A stretch of 64,000 bases of DNA from Elmis aenea (GCA_947652605.1 OX393579.1:42910970-42974969); one strand, 5' to 3'; positions 23,263-35,874 are shown, counted from the first letter of the stretch. Notes: generated by a model from the sequence alone, not told the origin. Numbers and translations: made by a program.

Positions 23263-24805
23263 TATTAAACAAAATTTACTAATGCAAATATTCATATAAT
23301 TTTTTTTGAAAACAAAATACATACAAATCTGCAATCAGTTAACATAAAATTGTGTAGTTAAACTCACTCCAAATGGTTGTAGGTTGTAAGGGTTTTGATA
23401 ATTCCCTGAATAGCTAGAGACATAATGAATAAAAAATGAATGAATGTATTAGTAAGTTAACACGTACAAGAATATGTGATCAGGGTTTATCTATACATGT
23501 ACATACATAATAAACCATTATACTGTCTCGTGATAGATCCTAATTTAGTATGGTGCTGTATTTGTCGATTATCGTTTGTATTAGGCGAGAAATCGTATTG
23601 AAAACGATTTTGGGTGTGCCTCTTGGAAAATTGAAGAACGCAAGAAACGATCTTCGCCCGAGATAAATTGTATTATGAGTTATAATAAAGCCGACAGCTG
23701 TTAACATTACGACATTTTTGATTAATAGAAGGAACTTTGTTTAAGTCCTTAGTTTCCGTAGCTAAATTTCCATAATTATATTCGTACTTAAGTTATTTCT
23801 GCAATCTGCCAGTGTATAATGTCTTTTAGTTCGTTAATTAACAGTATTCATTTTATATAAAGGTTTCTAATTACATAGCATATAGCCTATAGACTTAGTA
23901 GCAGTCGCATTAATTAATTATAATTAAGTTTTAGTTGGAGTTCGGGCGCCAGGCTGTGGGAGGAAGGGGACGAGACGTGATGTGCATTTTCATCTTTGCT
24001 GGCATTATGCATATCGACCGTTTTAGTCGCTGACAAGTCGAACGTGTTGCTAATGTAACATTAAAAGAACTTGCCTCCATACGATCTTTTAATTTGCGTG
24101 TGGTAATCGCGCCATTAAACTCGTTTAGATGATGTTGCGCAGCAATTTGAGAAGTCAATATTACTAAATCGTCAACTTTGTGTTTTTATACGTGCACCAT
24201 CTAGCCGAGAGCTATCAGATAAGCGAATATATGTATATTACACTCAACTTTTTTATAACGATTAGAGATTTCTACACGACATCTTAAGGCTTCTAAATCT
24301 CACTAATTGATTATTTATTTAATTGCGTGTCTATAAATGGATGTAAATTGTACCAGGAACATAAATAAAAATATATCAATGATCAATCGAAACAAACGTT
24401 TGTAAATTTTTAGAAATGTTTTGGGAAACACAAAAACTTAAATTATAGCCCTTTTAATCAGAAGATAGGCAGTAATTGGAAATTATTGATGTAATTGTTT
24501 GTGTGAATAGATTTGCATGTATCTAAATAAACCAGTTGAAGTCGATTATTGTTTTTTTTCCACGGCAAAGTAGATTTTTACAGTGGATTTCGCTATTTTT
24601 TAAGTTATTTTGTTTTTTTTTGTAAATAAACATATTAAATATTTTATCATTGTAAAGAGAGAAAAAAATAATCGTTATATCTGAGGGTACGTTCAGGGTG
24701 AGACATTCATCTTGCCGCGATGCTCGCACCTCACCATACCCTCACATAGCGGAGCATCGCACCTCGCCATTGCCCAAAATAGTGTAACATCTCATCAAGA
24801 ATAAT
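23263..24805. other. Unassigned stretch with a GC-richer island at about 23.93-24.18 kb
   Basis: The island is non-repetitive within the window. It includes a CGCCATTAAAC segment near 24109 that would suit a homeodomain-type site. Near 24.71-24.77 kb two copies of a CGCACCTCGCCAT-like motif occur. No gene is recognised. A regulatory role is speculative. Confidence 0.25.
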
Positions 24806-24807
24806 TA

Positions 24808-25824
24808 TACCGGTTGTAAATGAAGTGTGGTACACCCCTTTTTTTTTCTTTAGTTTTGATTTTAGATAAATGAAATTTTAGACATATTTTATGATGTGCA
24901 AAAAACCGGGCTTTTTGAGCACATGCGCACAATTGTTTTACTTCCAGTTTCGCCGGAAATGACCCCAACTTTGTTATTTTAAATGAAACACCCTGTATAT
25001 TTTTACATTTTGAAAAGAGGAAGCGATTGTGGATTTTGGTCAATTTTTATGACCTCAAATCATTTTTGAACCAAAATTTAATTTTTAACTAAGCGTGCCG
25101 TGACCTGCATAATTGAATTTTATTATGTCAGCAGTTGTCCAAAAAACGTTTTTATATGTTTTTAATGACATTTAGGTTACTTTAATCAGCTTTGAAGGTT
25201 GCGGAATCGGTTTTTTTTGTTAAAAAGTAATTTTTTTTAAATGGATCTAGGTTGGTACAAGTGGTTATTTAAATTGAGCATCTTCTAACAAATTCATCGA
25301 TACCAATAACTTGTATTTTTATTAAGAGTCTGCTTCAAAAACTTTAAATTATTGTAAAGATTTATTAAGAGATCCTGTTAATCGCATTACACTGTGCATA
25401 ACTGCAACAAAACAAATCATTCAAAACAAAAGCAAAGGTGTTATGGTGTAGATCGCTGTGGAAACAAACAAATGCTTGTTTACGTGTTTGTATGTCATTT
25501 CGGTGGTAGAAAAATGATTACAAAGTCATTAAATACAAAATTAAATTTTGGATCAAAAATTGTTTGAGGTTATAAACATTAACCAAAATAGTGCAGTTGG
25601 ATCCAAAATCGCTTCCTCTTTACAAAAATGTAAAATATACAGAGTGTTCCATTTAAAATAACAAAGGTGGGATCTTTTGTGGCGAAACCGGAAGTGAAAC
25701 AATTGTGTGCATGTACTTAAAAAATCCGGTTTTTTGCACATATCGTATATCTAAAATTTCATTAATCTATAATCAAAACTAAAGAAAAAAAAGAGGGTGT
25801 AACACATTTTGTTTACACCCGGTA
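24808..25824. repeat. Fold-back element with TA target duplication
   Basis: The ends TACCGGTTGTAAATGAAGTG and the complement of CACATTTTGTTTACACCCGGTA are flanked by TA at 24806-24807 and 25825-25826. The left arm (24.82-25.08 kb) and right arm (25.54-25.81 kb) are inverted copies, each containing a TTTAGTTTTGATT run, a CACACAATTG or GCGCACAATTG segment, and an internal ACACCCTGTATATTTTTACA-type terminus. The interior (25.09-25.54 kb) is largely unique. No transposase is seen. The frames reported on each arm are mirror images and not genes. Confidence 0.75.
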
Positions 25825-25826
25825 TA

Positions 25827-27900
25827 GGGAAGGAAATCCATTATTATGCCATAAAAAAAATTATTTGCACATCTGTTTAACAATAACAAAAGAATTTGTA
25901 TTGACGACAATAGTTATGATTTTAAAAGAAATTACAAGTAAAATGTTTATAGACAAAAATACCACTTTGCAATCGTAAACAGCTTTCACTCATTTTTCGA
26001 AAAACTTCAAAATAAACGGCTCATGTGTGACATTCATTTTCTTTGGTTTTCATTTCAAATAAAATTTAAGTTTTTGAAATTACATTAATAAATTTGTAAT
26101 GCATGCTTATTATTACTCAACACGTTTGCTCTTTATCGTGTTTGTAATGAAGATGTTTTGCCTCAAATGTCATAAGATGAAAATATAACAATGTCTCTGT
26201 TTAACAATATCAAGAAATTTTGATTATTATACCTTCCTAGATAGAATCTTCTTATTAATCATGTTAAAAGCAAGATGAACTGCTTACTAAAACTAAGTTT
26301 TAATACCCTTTTTCGCAATCTTTTTACACTATAGAATGGAGTACATACCTTTTTGCCGATAGTGATCACAGAATAGTTTTTCTTAAAATCTCTAGCGTAA
26401 AGTTAGTCTTTAAAGAAAACTTTCTAGAAGAAAAACGCGATTGTAAAACATGTATACTTCACTTCTTACATTATTAGGGTAGTTTAGGAAAAGCTGTGTC
26501 TATTGACTCGCAGGCGCGCAAGAAACATTAGTCTTCGTTTATTACCGCCAGTCAGCGTCTGCAGTCTCTGATTCCGCTCGGAATACCAATGTTTTGTAAA
26601 TGTAAATCGCTAGCATTAATGCTTTTTTATTAAGATAACACAATCGTGACATTTTATTCACTTGTACATATATCGTGCTTATATTATTTGTCGACAAAAT
26701 GTAGGTACATTTAATATTGAGTTTATGTTTAATAATAATAAGTACCTATATTACGAATAATATCTGAATTTTAGTTAAAATTTTGTTCTTTTATTATTAT
26801 TTTTTGTTTATGTAAACTTTTTACAAATATAATTTATACGGAGTGTATCTTACAACATAAAAGAAATGGAGATATTTTTAGAGCTAGAGGAATGGTTAAA
26901 AAGTATAGTGTGTCTTTAGTTGCTTGATATACATGTAAAGTGACAATGTATATGATGTGCTATAATAAAGGGTATATTTTTTTAAATCACCGTTGAATTT
27001 TAACAACTTTTTTAATTACAAAAATAAAAAATAGGAAATTTTGTATTTCTACTTGAAACGAAGGGCTAAATGGTGTTATTAAAATTGATCCAGCCTGTTG
27101 AGTTTTTGCGGTGCTATAGTAAATTTTTTAATTCTTATAGGTGGATTTTTAATTGTAACAGTTGACGAATGTTATGATAAATATATTATTTGTCAAACTT
27201 TTAAAAATTGTACAAAAATACTGCGCACTCCGATTTGGATCACATTATTGAGGAGATTAACCCTTTCGCTACTACGGGCGACTCGCCTCCATTTATTTTT
27301 ATGTCACATATTGCACATGTTAGGATGTAAAAACTCTTAAAATTTATTTAAAAGTTACAAAACTAACATTACCGCAGCTAGGAATAAAATGCCAACCATA
27401 AATTAAACCCAAAGCATTTTGCTTATGTAAAACGAGTGGTTTTTGAAGCAAATATAGCAAAGTTTTATAAGTTATCAGTCACTGAAATTCTAACGATCAT
27501 GGATTTTTACACGCATTATCAAAATTCCAAAGAAGGGCATATGTTTGACCATCTGGGCGTAGTTAATTGCGACGAACACTACTATTTTGACTTTATTTAT
27601 TACTATTCTTGCCCTAATTCAAACAATTTTGAAAACAGAAATTGTACACTACAATATATTAGTTTACTTTCGTAAAATAAATGTTTTCAGTGCTCAAAAC
27701 TACTATACATCGACAAACGTATCTAAGGCAGATAATAAATACGGTAAAATATAACTGTAGGAATCTCAGAACATGGCAGAATTTTTAGACTGTACCTTTT
27801 TTATTTATCGTAAACAACAATACCTTTCGATACCTATTTAGTTAACAATCCAGTTCATATAAAAAAAAACAATTTTTGCGCTCTCTGTTTAACTATAACC
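25827..27900. other. AT-rich stretch, nothing firmly recognised
   Basis: A lone piggyBac-like terminus TTAACCCTTTCGCTACTACG occurs at 27258, without an obvious partner TTAA end. The short frames at 27.1-27.7 kb have no recognisable domain. Confidence 0.45.
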
Positions 27901-27909
27901 TAATTAAAA

Positions 27910-28170
27910 AAGGATTTCGGCCGACATTGGAGAGTGAGCACACCGACGCGTCGTATCGTTCAGTGGGGATGTTTTAGCGAGACGGCGTTTCGTTCAGCGG
28001 CATGTTCTAGCGGAGAGAGCGCCTTGTTCGACGGAAACGTTATAGCGGGTAGGACAGTAGTAGCGAAAGGAGCATTCAGGGATATATCGTGTGATGCAAA
28101 AATGTTGCCGGCACATGTCTTGATGAACATAAATGTTTTGTATTTTATGTGCAACTAGGTAATAACCCTT
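27910..28170. repeat. GC-richer segment with three 34-bp degenerate tandem repeats
   Basis: Three consecutive units begin CGTTCAGTGGGGATGTTTTA (27957), CGTTCAGCGGCATGTTCTAG (27991) and GTTCGACGGAAACGTTATAG (28025), a spacing of 34 bp. All share a TT(T/C)AGCG(A/G)G or TATAGCGGG core. An open frame crosses them but shows no known domain. Such repeats occur in 5' regions of retrotransposons and in GC-rich untranslated exons; neither can be shown here. Confidence 0.35.
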
Positions 28171-30284
28171 AAAATCGTTTGTGTAAATTTTGATTATTAT
28201 ACGCGCTCTAATTTTTTTCCTATCTACTTGACGAACCCTTTAAACTAGCTTGTTACGGATAGGTGTGCCACTTCTTTCCTTAACTTATTAGTCAGCTCTG
28301 AGCTAACGATTGTTGCCATCAGCGAACTCGTGTATCTTCGGGCATTACCAGCCTAATAGTTAACAGTCGTATTTGGGCACAAAGTCAATTAATTGTCTAA
28401 TATTATAATAAGTAAATAAAACCGAATAAAAAATTCTGTAGTGGTTTCTCTGAAACTCATACACGTCCCTTCAAAACTTCATTAAAATCCGTTTAATGGT
28501 TTTCGAGTTATAAAGAAATCGACAGACAAAAAATTTTTAGTAAGGAAAAAGAATTGGTATCTCAAACGATACCCGAATATACAAACAAAATAGATTAAAA
28601 CACCTCCTTACAGCTGATGATTTAAAAGAAATGCTATACTACTTTAATGATTACTTTCTTTGGTATTTCCGGTCTAGCAGAAAGTGGCAATACTAATTGA
28701 TGTTTTAACTGCATGTCACAATATCTTCTAGCTGGGAACTCAAAATAGTTAATCTATAGAATCAGTTTCAATTAAAAGTTAATTTAGACAATTCAAATTT
28801 TCCCAAAGGTAACCTTAAGAAACCAAAGGAAAAAGCTAATATTTTTTTAATTCGTTTTTTGGTTTAATTGGTGTAAAATTCTCCGACATAAGGCATCAAT
28901 TATAAAAAAATAAATACTATCGCTTTAAAATATTATAAAATATTGGTTTTTCGTCAAAAAATAATAAAATACATGAACAAAAACTGTCTATTACTACAGT
29001 GATCGTCTTATGTGTAGTCAGAAGTCAAATACATACAACGATTTTGTGAAAAATAGTAAATAGTTTTTAAACTTATTTTTCTCAAAAATTTCCGTGTTTA
29101 ATTTTTTACTGCACTTTTAGATTGAGAATGAAATCCCTATCAGTATTTAAAAAATTGTACTTAAAAAATAAGTTGTCTTCATTCTGACATATTTTATCGT
29201 TGAAAAAACATTTTAACGTCATTGGATAAAGAATTTCCTGCAACTTACAAAAATATACGGCTTCCTCTTAAAAAAACAAAGTTATAGAGGTGCTACAGTC
29301 AAAGTAAATTACCCGGTATAGTTTAAAATCTATTTTATCTCGTTTTGTTGCAGTTACTCCAGCTTCATAAGCTAAAAATAGCATTTCATGTCAGAATTGA
29401 TTTTATTAAATAGAATTCACGAAATGCGCAAACAAAAGTTCTATCGGTAGATTAGGTTCAGCCAGATACGTATATTTTTCAAAACCTTTTTGTATTTCGT
29501 GCACAAATATACATTTATTAAAAAGTAATCATATGCTGAAAATTAATTAAAGTATTGCAAATAAAACGAAAAAACCTAGCAATGTCTCGTATCAGTTTTA
29601 ATTATAACGAACATGGAGCCCGTTTAAAATGAATTCGCAATTGATGTGTGAAACCGAAGCCATGTGTTTAATTAAAAAATCCTTTGTTTTTAAGTTTAAT
29701 AAGCACTCCATTCGTTAAACACGCCCTCTATTGAGCTTCTATAGAATCCGCACGAGTAATTTTAAATACAATTGGCATTGCTGAATTCAACTTTTAAGTG
29801 GAGTACTTTCAGGGGTTTCAACAATTTATTTTTTATTTACATCAAAAAAGTTTTGATTGTAAATTTAACCAAAAAAAAATGTATGCGGTATTCTGTAAAA
29901 CAACACAGTTTTAATATTCCATCGCGAGTTTCTAAATAAATCGGCAAATATCACCCATCTAATTCATTTTAATTATGCGTATACACTTTATTAACCCCAA
30001 TAAAAGCTACGGCCATGAACGGGCAAACTAATTACGTATTTCAATTTTACCTAACAAGAAGATTATAATTAGTAAGCTTGTCGAAGAGGCTAAATTTTTC
30101 TATGTGGATAATTAAGGATTGACAACAAAACAAAAAATGTACAGCTATAATACGCTTAGCAACATGATTCCCAAACTTATTGGTTTAGTATCATTTCACT
30201 ACAAAGCAATTATCTTCATAATTTTTTAGCAGAAAAATTTGAGGTATTACTATTTAAATGACAACTTTTAATACATCATAAATA
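28171..30284. other. Unassigned stretch with a dispersed-repeat tag
   Basis: About 28436-28535 (TTCATTAAAATCCGTTTAAT, then CGAGTTATAAAGAAATCGAC and AGACA) matches the type of tag common in insect dispersed repeats. The rest shows no gene or terminal repeat. Confidence 0.4.
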
Positions 30285-31275
30285 TACGGGGTGTTTTTTA
30301 AATATTGCGAAAAGATTCGGAAGGTAAATCCTTATCGAAACTGAAGGGGGGGCGGGGCGTTTATATAGTTTTTTCCTTAGACGCCTCCTTTTGGAGTTAC
30401 ACCCCTCTAAAATTGGTTTTTTTTTTTTTTTTCAAATTTGGATATAGGTATCTAGGAGAATGATATTTGGTAGATGTTTTTTATTTATTTAAAGGTTTTC
30501 CGTAGTTATATTTTTAATCATCTTCCACCATCACAAGGGGCTGGAAAGTGCGACCCCTGTTGTTTTTTTTTATCAGAACTTTTTGAAGGCTTGAAATTTT
30601 GCATTTAAAAAAATTTCTTCTAGAGCTTGATTTATTTGGAAACTTTTTTTATCCTTAACTTGTCATGCAAAAAGGTGGGTTTATGCAACACAAACTTAGT
30701 AATAAGAATAAGAATAGTAATAGGAATATCAATAGTACCTAATAAAAATAACAAAAGCAGCGTTTATGCAGTGGTGATAGTAATTGTAATAACCTTAAAA
30801 TCTTAGACATGAAAACAGTCGAATATGACAAAAAACAATTTTTTAAATACACCCGTATGACCCCAGATACATGATTTGCATGGATTTGCACACCTTGTGA
30901 CAATAGTGGGTCCTTTGATTCGCAAAAACCCGAACAAAAATCCCTTATCACAACAAACGCACGTGTGCGATGGGCGTATCGATTTCTTGCGACTGCGCAT
31001 TTCGCGTTTGGTTGTAAGCGTAAGAATAATGTTGAAAGTTAACCAACTTTTAAGGTTATTGCTTATTCTTAAAGTTATTACTAAAATTAAATCCAATGCG
31101 CAAACGCTAGCATTGATTTAACAGTATTTTAACTTTTATTCTTATTACTAATCTTAAGTCTTATTACTAAAAAAGCTGCATAAACCCACCTGAACCATTA
31201 AATATTCTTAAATAAAACGATTCATTTAGGTGGTTATTATGGTTTGTTAATGTTCATATTGGGTATTTGATTAAA
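30285..31275. repeat. Half copy of a fold-back element, interrupted by a MITE
   Basis: The left arm from TACGGGGTGTTTTTTAAATA is a diverged copy of the left arm of the 49.80-50.87 kb palindrome. Shared landmarks are CTTATCGAAA, TTTTGGAGTTACACCCC, AGATGTTTT, GCGACCCCTGTTG, then AAAACGATTCATTT(A/T)GGTGG and TGTTCATATTGGGTA. The right arm is absent, so only half of the palindrome survives, and 30673-31191 within it is a later insertion. Confidence 0.72.
30673..31191. mobile_element. Nested MITE with AGGTGGGTTTATGCA termini
   Basis: Inverted ends AGGTGGGTTTATGCA and TGCATAAACCCACCT bound a 519-bp segment, followed inward on each side by TAATAAGAATAAGAATAGTA-like runs. It interrupts sequence that is continuous in the 50.2-kb relative. 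The AGGTGGG start resembles the PIF/Harbinger element at 46.66 kb, which suggests but does not prove that superfamily. Target duplication is not clear. Open frames across it lie on both strands and are incidental. Confidence 0.62.
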
Positions 31276-31884
31276 TATTTTGTCAAAACTAAAGTATTAA
31301 CGTAGAAACACTGGATTCTAAAATATACAAAGGTTTGACGTATTTTTACACCTTAAACTTAAAGTTTTAATTGTGCCACTAACCATGGCGATGCGGTTGC
31401 AGACTTTGTTCGATGAGTAGCTAGTCAGCTTCAAAAAGGGTAAATTTTTTTGTTGGTTAAAAGTTTCATGTTAGACAAATTTAATTTCGATAGATGTATA
31501 AGAACTATTTGAGAAAACTTTCTTTATTAAAACGTGCAAATCCACTGAAATAGCAAATACTTTACTTTGTTGTACATAAGTTTATGCAGTCACTTGAAAC
31601 CTTACCTGTTTTTTTTTGTTTAGTTTCAAATGCTAAATAATTTTACAGTTTCACATATTGCTTCGTCAGTAAAAACATTTAACTAACTGCTGTTTAGGGC
31701 TGTTGAACTGTGCAGGTTTAAAAATCTAAGAAGAAAAAGTTAACTTACCTAATGAGTCACTTACATCAACAATAAATCTACCTTGGTTTTGTGAACTTTT
31801 TAATTAAGGAAATTGAACGTACACAAAAAAAATAACCAAAATAAATCATACTATAAATGAGTCCGAATAAATGAAGAATCTTTT
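31276..31884. other. Unassigned stretch
   Basis: No supportable gene; a TTCGTCAGTA motif near 31663 recurs in the hairpin at 31.9 kb. Confidence 0.4.
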
Positions 31885-32030
31885 GTAGAAATGCTAGACC
31901 AGTTACAAGATTCTGGCCTCTTCGTCAGTAGCTTTCTTAAGAGTGTAGAACATTGAATTTGTTTAGGTTATGAATTTCTTGCGACTGACGAAGAGACAAG
32001 AGCCCCAAACTGGTCCAGTATTTCTATGAC
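31885..32030. repeat. Imperfect inverted repeat (hairpin)
   Basis: GTAGAAATGCTAGACCAGTT...CCTCTTCGTCAGTAGC at 31885-31932 is inverted with GCGACTGACGAAGAGACAAG...ACTGGTCCAGTATTTCTATG at 31981-32030. A loop of about 50 bases separates the arms. No known RNA family was recognised. It abuts a LINE relic and may be part of an element's untranslated region. Confidence 0.5.
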
Positions 32031-32049
32031 ATCCTCTATAAAAAAAGGT

Positions 32050-32935
32050 TAAATCGGTTTTATGGCGTCTGTCGGCGCTGTTCGATCCTCAGACTGTTGC
32101 TTCACCCCTTCCTATCCTACCACTGGTCCTCTTGCAGATTTCTTTCGCTCATAGCCCTCTGAATGCCTCGTCCGATGTCTTCGTGGTTCTGCCTCGTTTT
32201 CTCCTTTCCGGAGGGATCCATTCCAGCGTTACTTTAGGCAGTCGATGGTCTTCCATTCTTCTTACATGTCCGTACCAAATTAATTGTAGTCTTTCTGCCT
32301 CTTGTATTAGTTTCCCTCAGTCCGATTAGTTGTTTAATTGTTATGTTCGGTACTCCGTCTAGTCTAGAGATTACAATACTATACTTTTAATAACTGTGTT
32401 GTATATGCTGTATTTTCTCTTCTTTGTTCTTTACTCCACCATATTCCATTTAGCCTTTTGATGCCTCTTCTTTCTTGTTCTATTCGTTCTCGAATTTCTT
32501 TTTCATCCTTTCCATCATCTTGAATTTTGACCCAGGTATTGATTGCATTTAGATATTTTCTCTCCTCTTTCTAATTCTAGGTCATCGGATTCTCCCCCAA
32601 TACAAAGGTATTTAGTTTTCTCCATATTCACTGAAAGCCCCGCTTTTTCGTTTCTTCTTTAATTTTCCTTGTCTTGTATTGAAGGTTATCCTTATCTTGG
32701 GCTACAAGCACCTGGTCGTCCGCAAATTGGAGAGTGTATATATTGCTTTCTCCTATATTTATCCCCATGCCCTTGCATTTTTTTGCCATGTTCTCAAAGT
32801 GTTCAATGTATATTTTAAATAGTGTCGTGGACAAGCAACATTCCTGTTTTAGTCCTTTTGATGTATCAAATCCTTTCGATTTCGATCTTCTAATTTTAAT
32901 TTCAGTGTCTCTGTATAGTTCTTGGTAAGTGACTT
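32050..32935 (-). pseudogene. LINE reverse transcriptase relic with intact FADD box
   Basis: The minus strand gives GFDTSKGLKQECCLSTTLF, the segment before the catalytic box, then LQFADDQVLVAQDKDNLQY. The FADD catalytic pair is at about 32711-32725, encoded on the minus strand. Towards lower coordinates degraded YGSE- and RM-type segments continue to about 32.05 kb with several stops. The domain order matches the C-terminal half of a LINE ORF2 protein; the 5' half and endonuclease are missing. The catalytic box is unchanged here, but surrounding stops make it non-functional. Confidence 0.75.
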
Positions 32936-33559
32936 TTTAATTAAACTTATTTATATGTCATTAATGAATAACGGAAATAAATCGAGAACTTTAAAGTTCT
33001 TTGTACATACTAGCTTTTAAGATGAGGTTGATTTAAACATATTTGATATGTTTTTTTTTTCATTTGGTAGTTTTGTCTATTTGTTAGTTCTCGTAATACA
33101 ATATAATTTAGCAAAAAAGTCTTACAAATTCTCTAAAAATGCATTAACTTGTATATGTCTGCTTGTCTTAGGCTCAAGCTAAGCTAATGTATCGGTTCTA
33201 AGTAATGTGTTATTTTGACGAAAAAAAAACATAATTAAATCTTTTGACGCAATTACAGCTCAATTAATAAATTATAATTGGAACTATTAAAATACGATCA
33301 ATCATTAGATTCCCATAATGTTTCAGTTATGCGGTGTCTATGGCAATTACGGCAGATTATGTCGCTTCATAGTCATAACAAATAGTAGCTGCGTTTGATG
33401 CTTTATACGTTATTCGACAATTAATTCAACGTGATAGGCGAATTTACTCATTTTTGTTTCACACCAACGGCAGCACCGTAGATAAAAGAACGTAGCTATT
33501 GACCTGTACATAAACATGGCTGACTAAAAACCAATCCACCAGTCATTTGTTTTTAGTTT
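32936..33559. other. AT-rich stretch, nothing recognised
   Basis: Only short frames; no repeat boundary seen. Confidence 0.5.
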
Positions 33560-33715
33560 TTTTTCGCACGGTGCAGTGACAGTTTGGCGCGGGTGGTTGG
33601 GGTTTTGGGGTGGTAAGCTGTGACGTCACCTCGGACAGCGCCGCCGGTCCCTGTCACTCAACTACTAATGAGTAATGACTAACGAGTCTCGCGTGAAAAT
33701 ATGCAAATCAAATTG
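33560..33715. other. GC-richer single-copy island with CRE- and octamer-type motifs
   Basis: The island contains the palindrome TGACGTCA (33621-33628), a GCGCCGCCGG run near 33639 and ATGCAAAT at 33701-33708. No transposon end or coding signal is present. It could be a promoter or enhancer of an unseen host gene; chance cannot be excluded for any single motif. Confidence 0.3.
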
Positions 33716-34237
33716 AAAGTCATGTTTAATTGTGCAACTTTTGTTGTAAAAAAATACACGTTTTATATGGTCACACACCTTCATATTCATACATATGGAA
33801 TTCCCATTCCTTACTTCAAAATAATCGGTAATGCATTAGGTACGGCTAAATTTATTGTTCGCTGTTGAATGCATGCCAAACATCTAGAACTACTTTGTTG
33901 TTATCCTTGTTTAACTATTTGGGAAGCTTAAGCAATCAAACAACTTTAAGCTTAATCTAAACGATTTAATTAATCTCGCTAGTATTTGATAGTGATCTGA
34001 CTTTTTTTAAATTAGAAAAGCGTTCTTAATATTCGAACCGTGTGGCGTAGAATTAGGCAGCTGGTGTGCAGAATTTTTATAAACACTGCGACAGGGGTCC
34101 AACAAGGTGTGCGCAAATTTTATGCACTAGTTAATCAACGTGTTGGAATTTTTCAAAAAGAAAACGTTTTAGTCAATAGTAACAATAGGCAAACATTTAA
34201 ATACGTTTTATATACGTTTTTCATTTAAATATACCTA
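33716..34237. other. AT-rich spacer, nothing recognised
   Basis: No gene or repeat is supportable here. Confidence 0.5.
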
Positions 34238-34277
34238 TACATGGTGGACCAAACTTGAATGTTTACAGGGTATCTTA

Positions 34278-34983
34278 CAAGGGAAGGTCACGATACGTTG
34301 TCGCTAGAATTTGATTCCGGCTGTGTTTATTACATCAAGGGCATCAAAACTAAATGTTTTCCAGAGTTATACGTGCCACTGGCCATTAACTTCGGAAAAA
34401 TAGGGGAAAAATTGGTTCAAAAAGGTCATTTTTGCGATCGCGTTGGCCATGAAACCGTCAGAGATAAAATCGAAATTCTTCTATTTACCAATAGGCGCAT
34501 TTTTTGCAAGTAAAATAGTGCAAAGTTTTTGAAAAAATCTTGAACGGTTCCGGAGAAAAACGTCAAAAACGAAACCCCTGTATAAGCGCTATGTATTGAG
34601 TAGTTGTCGCATATCTGTATTACTATATCTATGCGACTTGCATAGGCGTTTGACATAGGGAAAAACGTTTTTACAAAGGCCTCGTTTTTTGCGTTTTTCT
34701 TCGGAACCGTTTAAGATTTTTTCAAAAACTTTGCACCATTTTACTTGGAAGGATGCGCGCATTGGTAAGTAGAAGAATTTCGATTTTGTCTTTGACGGTT
34801 TCATGGCCAACGCGATTGCAAATATTACTTTTATTAATCAGCTGTTCAGTTTTTCCCCTATTTTTCCGAAGTTAATGGCCAGTGGCACGTATAACTCTGG
34901 AAAACATTTAGTTTTGATGCCCTTGATGCAATAAACACAGCCGGAATCAAATTCTAGCGACAACGTATCGTGACCTTCCCTTG
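34278..34983. mobile_element. Long-palindrome fold-back element, family A, copy 1
   Basis: The ends CAAGGGAAGGTCACGATACG and CGTATCGTGACCTTCCCTTG are exact inverted repeats. The arms continue for about 350 bp to a centre near 34.6 kb and include CTTCGGAAAAATAGGGGAAA, GCGATCGCGTTGGCCATGAA and CGGTTCCGGAGAAAAA. It is flanked by TTA at 34275-34277 and 34984-34986, pointing to the PIF/Harbinger superfamily. Related copies lie at 42210-42919 and 59643-61415. No transposase is encoded; the frames in it are arm reading-through. Confidence 0.85.
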
Positions 34984-35051
34984 TTAGTAAGATAGCGAAA
35001 ATGTGATATCTGTCTCTTGGGCTATTTTTCGAGAAAATAAAAAAAATCCTT

Positions 35052-35319
35052 AATCAATGGATCGGTAATCGAGGACCTGACCATTGGCTTCCACGATCAC
35101 AGAATTTAACGCCGTAATTTTTTTTCTCTGGAGTTTTATATAAAAAAAAAACGCGTTTATCTGTCCCAAAATAATACTTTACAGGAACTAAGGGATAACG
35201 TTGCAGTGACTTTTCAAAATATATCACCATTGCATCTTCAGAACACCTTGTTGGCGATAGAAAAAAGATGCCAAAGATTCCTACAAATGGGAGGCCGGCA
35301 GTTTAAACATTTGTTGTAA
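35052..35319 (+). pseudogene. Tc1/mariner-superfamily transposase C-terminal relic
   Basis: Translation reads LNQWIGNRGPDHWLPRSQNL, then TP-stop-FF, and after a frame change KKKTRLSVP, NTLQELRD-like and ALLAIEKRCQRF-like segments before TAA. The order W-I-G-R-GP-x-W-PPRS-x-DLTPLDFF-L-W is diagnostic of the region after the last catalytic Asp of this transposase group. The catalytic Asp of the DLTP segment has become Asn (NLTP). At least one stop and one frameshift confirm decay. N-terminal DNA-binding and the first catalytic residues are absent. Confidence 0.72.
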
Positions 35320-35874
35320 ATAAAACTAAAATTATTCGTTAATTGTAATAAAGTAGCTGTGACAATAAAAGCGCTCCATTGTTTTTACCTCTTTTTTTTT
35401 ATACCCATGGCAATCTGTAAAATGTTCACAAAATTAGCCATATATCGGTTATTTTTGCAACAAATATATAAAACTATATATTTTTGAAAAGCTAAAAAAA
35501 TGTTCTTTTATATGATATCATGGCCATTTTAAAAAACGTTATTTACTTTATATCTCGAAAGTCAAGGTCGCTAAAAAATAATTATTTTTAAATAAGCATA
35601 AAAATCTGTATATTGTTCTATTTTAAAAAATAAAGAAGTTGTAGCAAAATTTCAAAGACGATGAAAGTTCATTTTTGGTCTGTAGTGCCAAAATGGGAAG
35701 CGATACAAGAAATCTAATTACATAGGCGTTCTTTTTTCAAAAAATAGCTCAAGAGACAGAGATCAGATTTTCGCTTACTATTACGGTAACCGAGATACCC
35801 CGTAAAACACTCGAATTTGGTTCACCCTGTACAACATGTCACACAGATCATTACCACCTATTACTTCTCATTTG

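Larger units (their letters stand above)
34238..35831 (+). mobile_element. Tc1/mariner-superfamily relic, interrupted by a fold-back element
   Basis: Outer ends TACATGGTGGACC (left) and the complement of GGTTCACCCTGTA (right) are inverted. The next segments, TGTTTACAGGGTATCTTA and its partner TACCCCGTAAAACACTCGAA, pair as well, as do the segments around GATATCTGTCTCTTGGGC near 35.01 kb and GAGCTATTTTTTG near 35.74 kb. The left arm is cut by the fold-back at 34278-34983. Between the arms lies a transposase C-terminal relic on the plus strand. It is an old, internally deleted copy. Confidence 0.7.

Noticed and set aside
27258..28069. TTAACCCTTTCGCTACTACG paired with CAGTAGTAGCGAAAGG as a possible piggyBac-like MITE
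   Set aside because: The right partner is not followed by TTAA and the match is short, so chance is likely.
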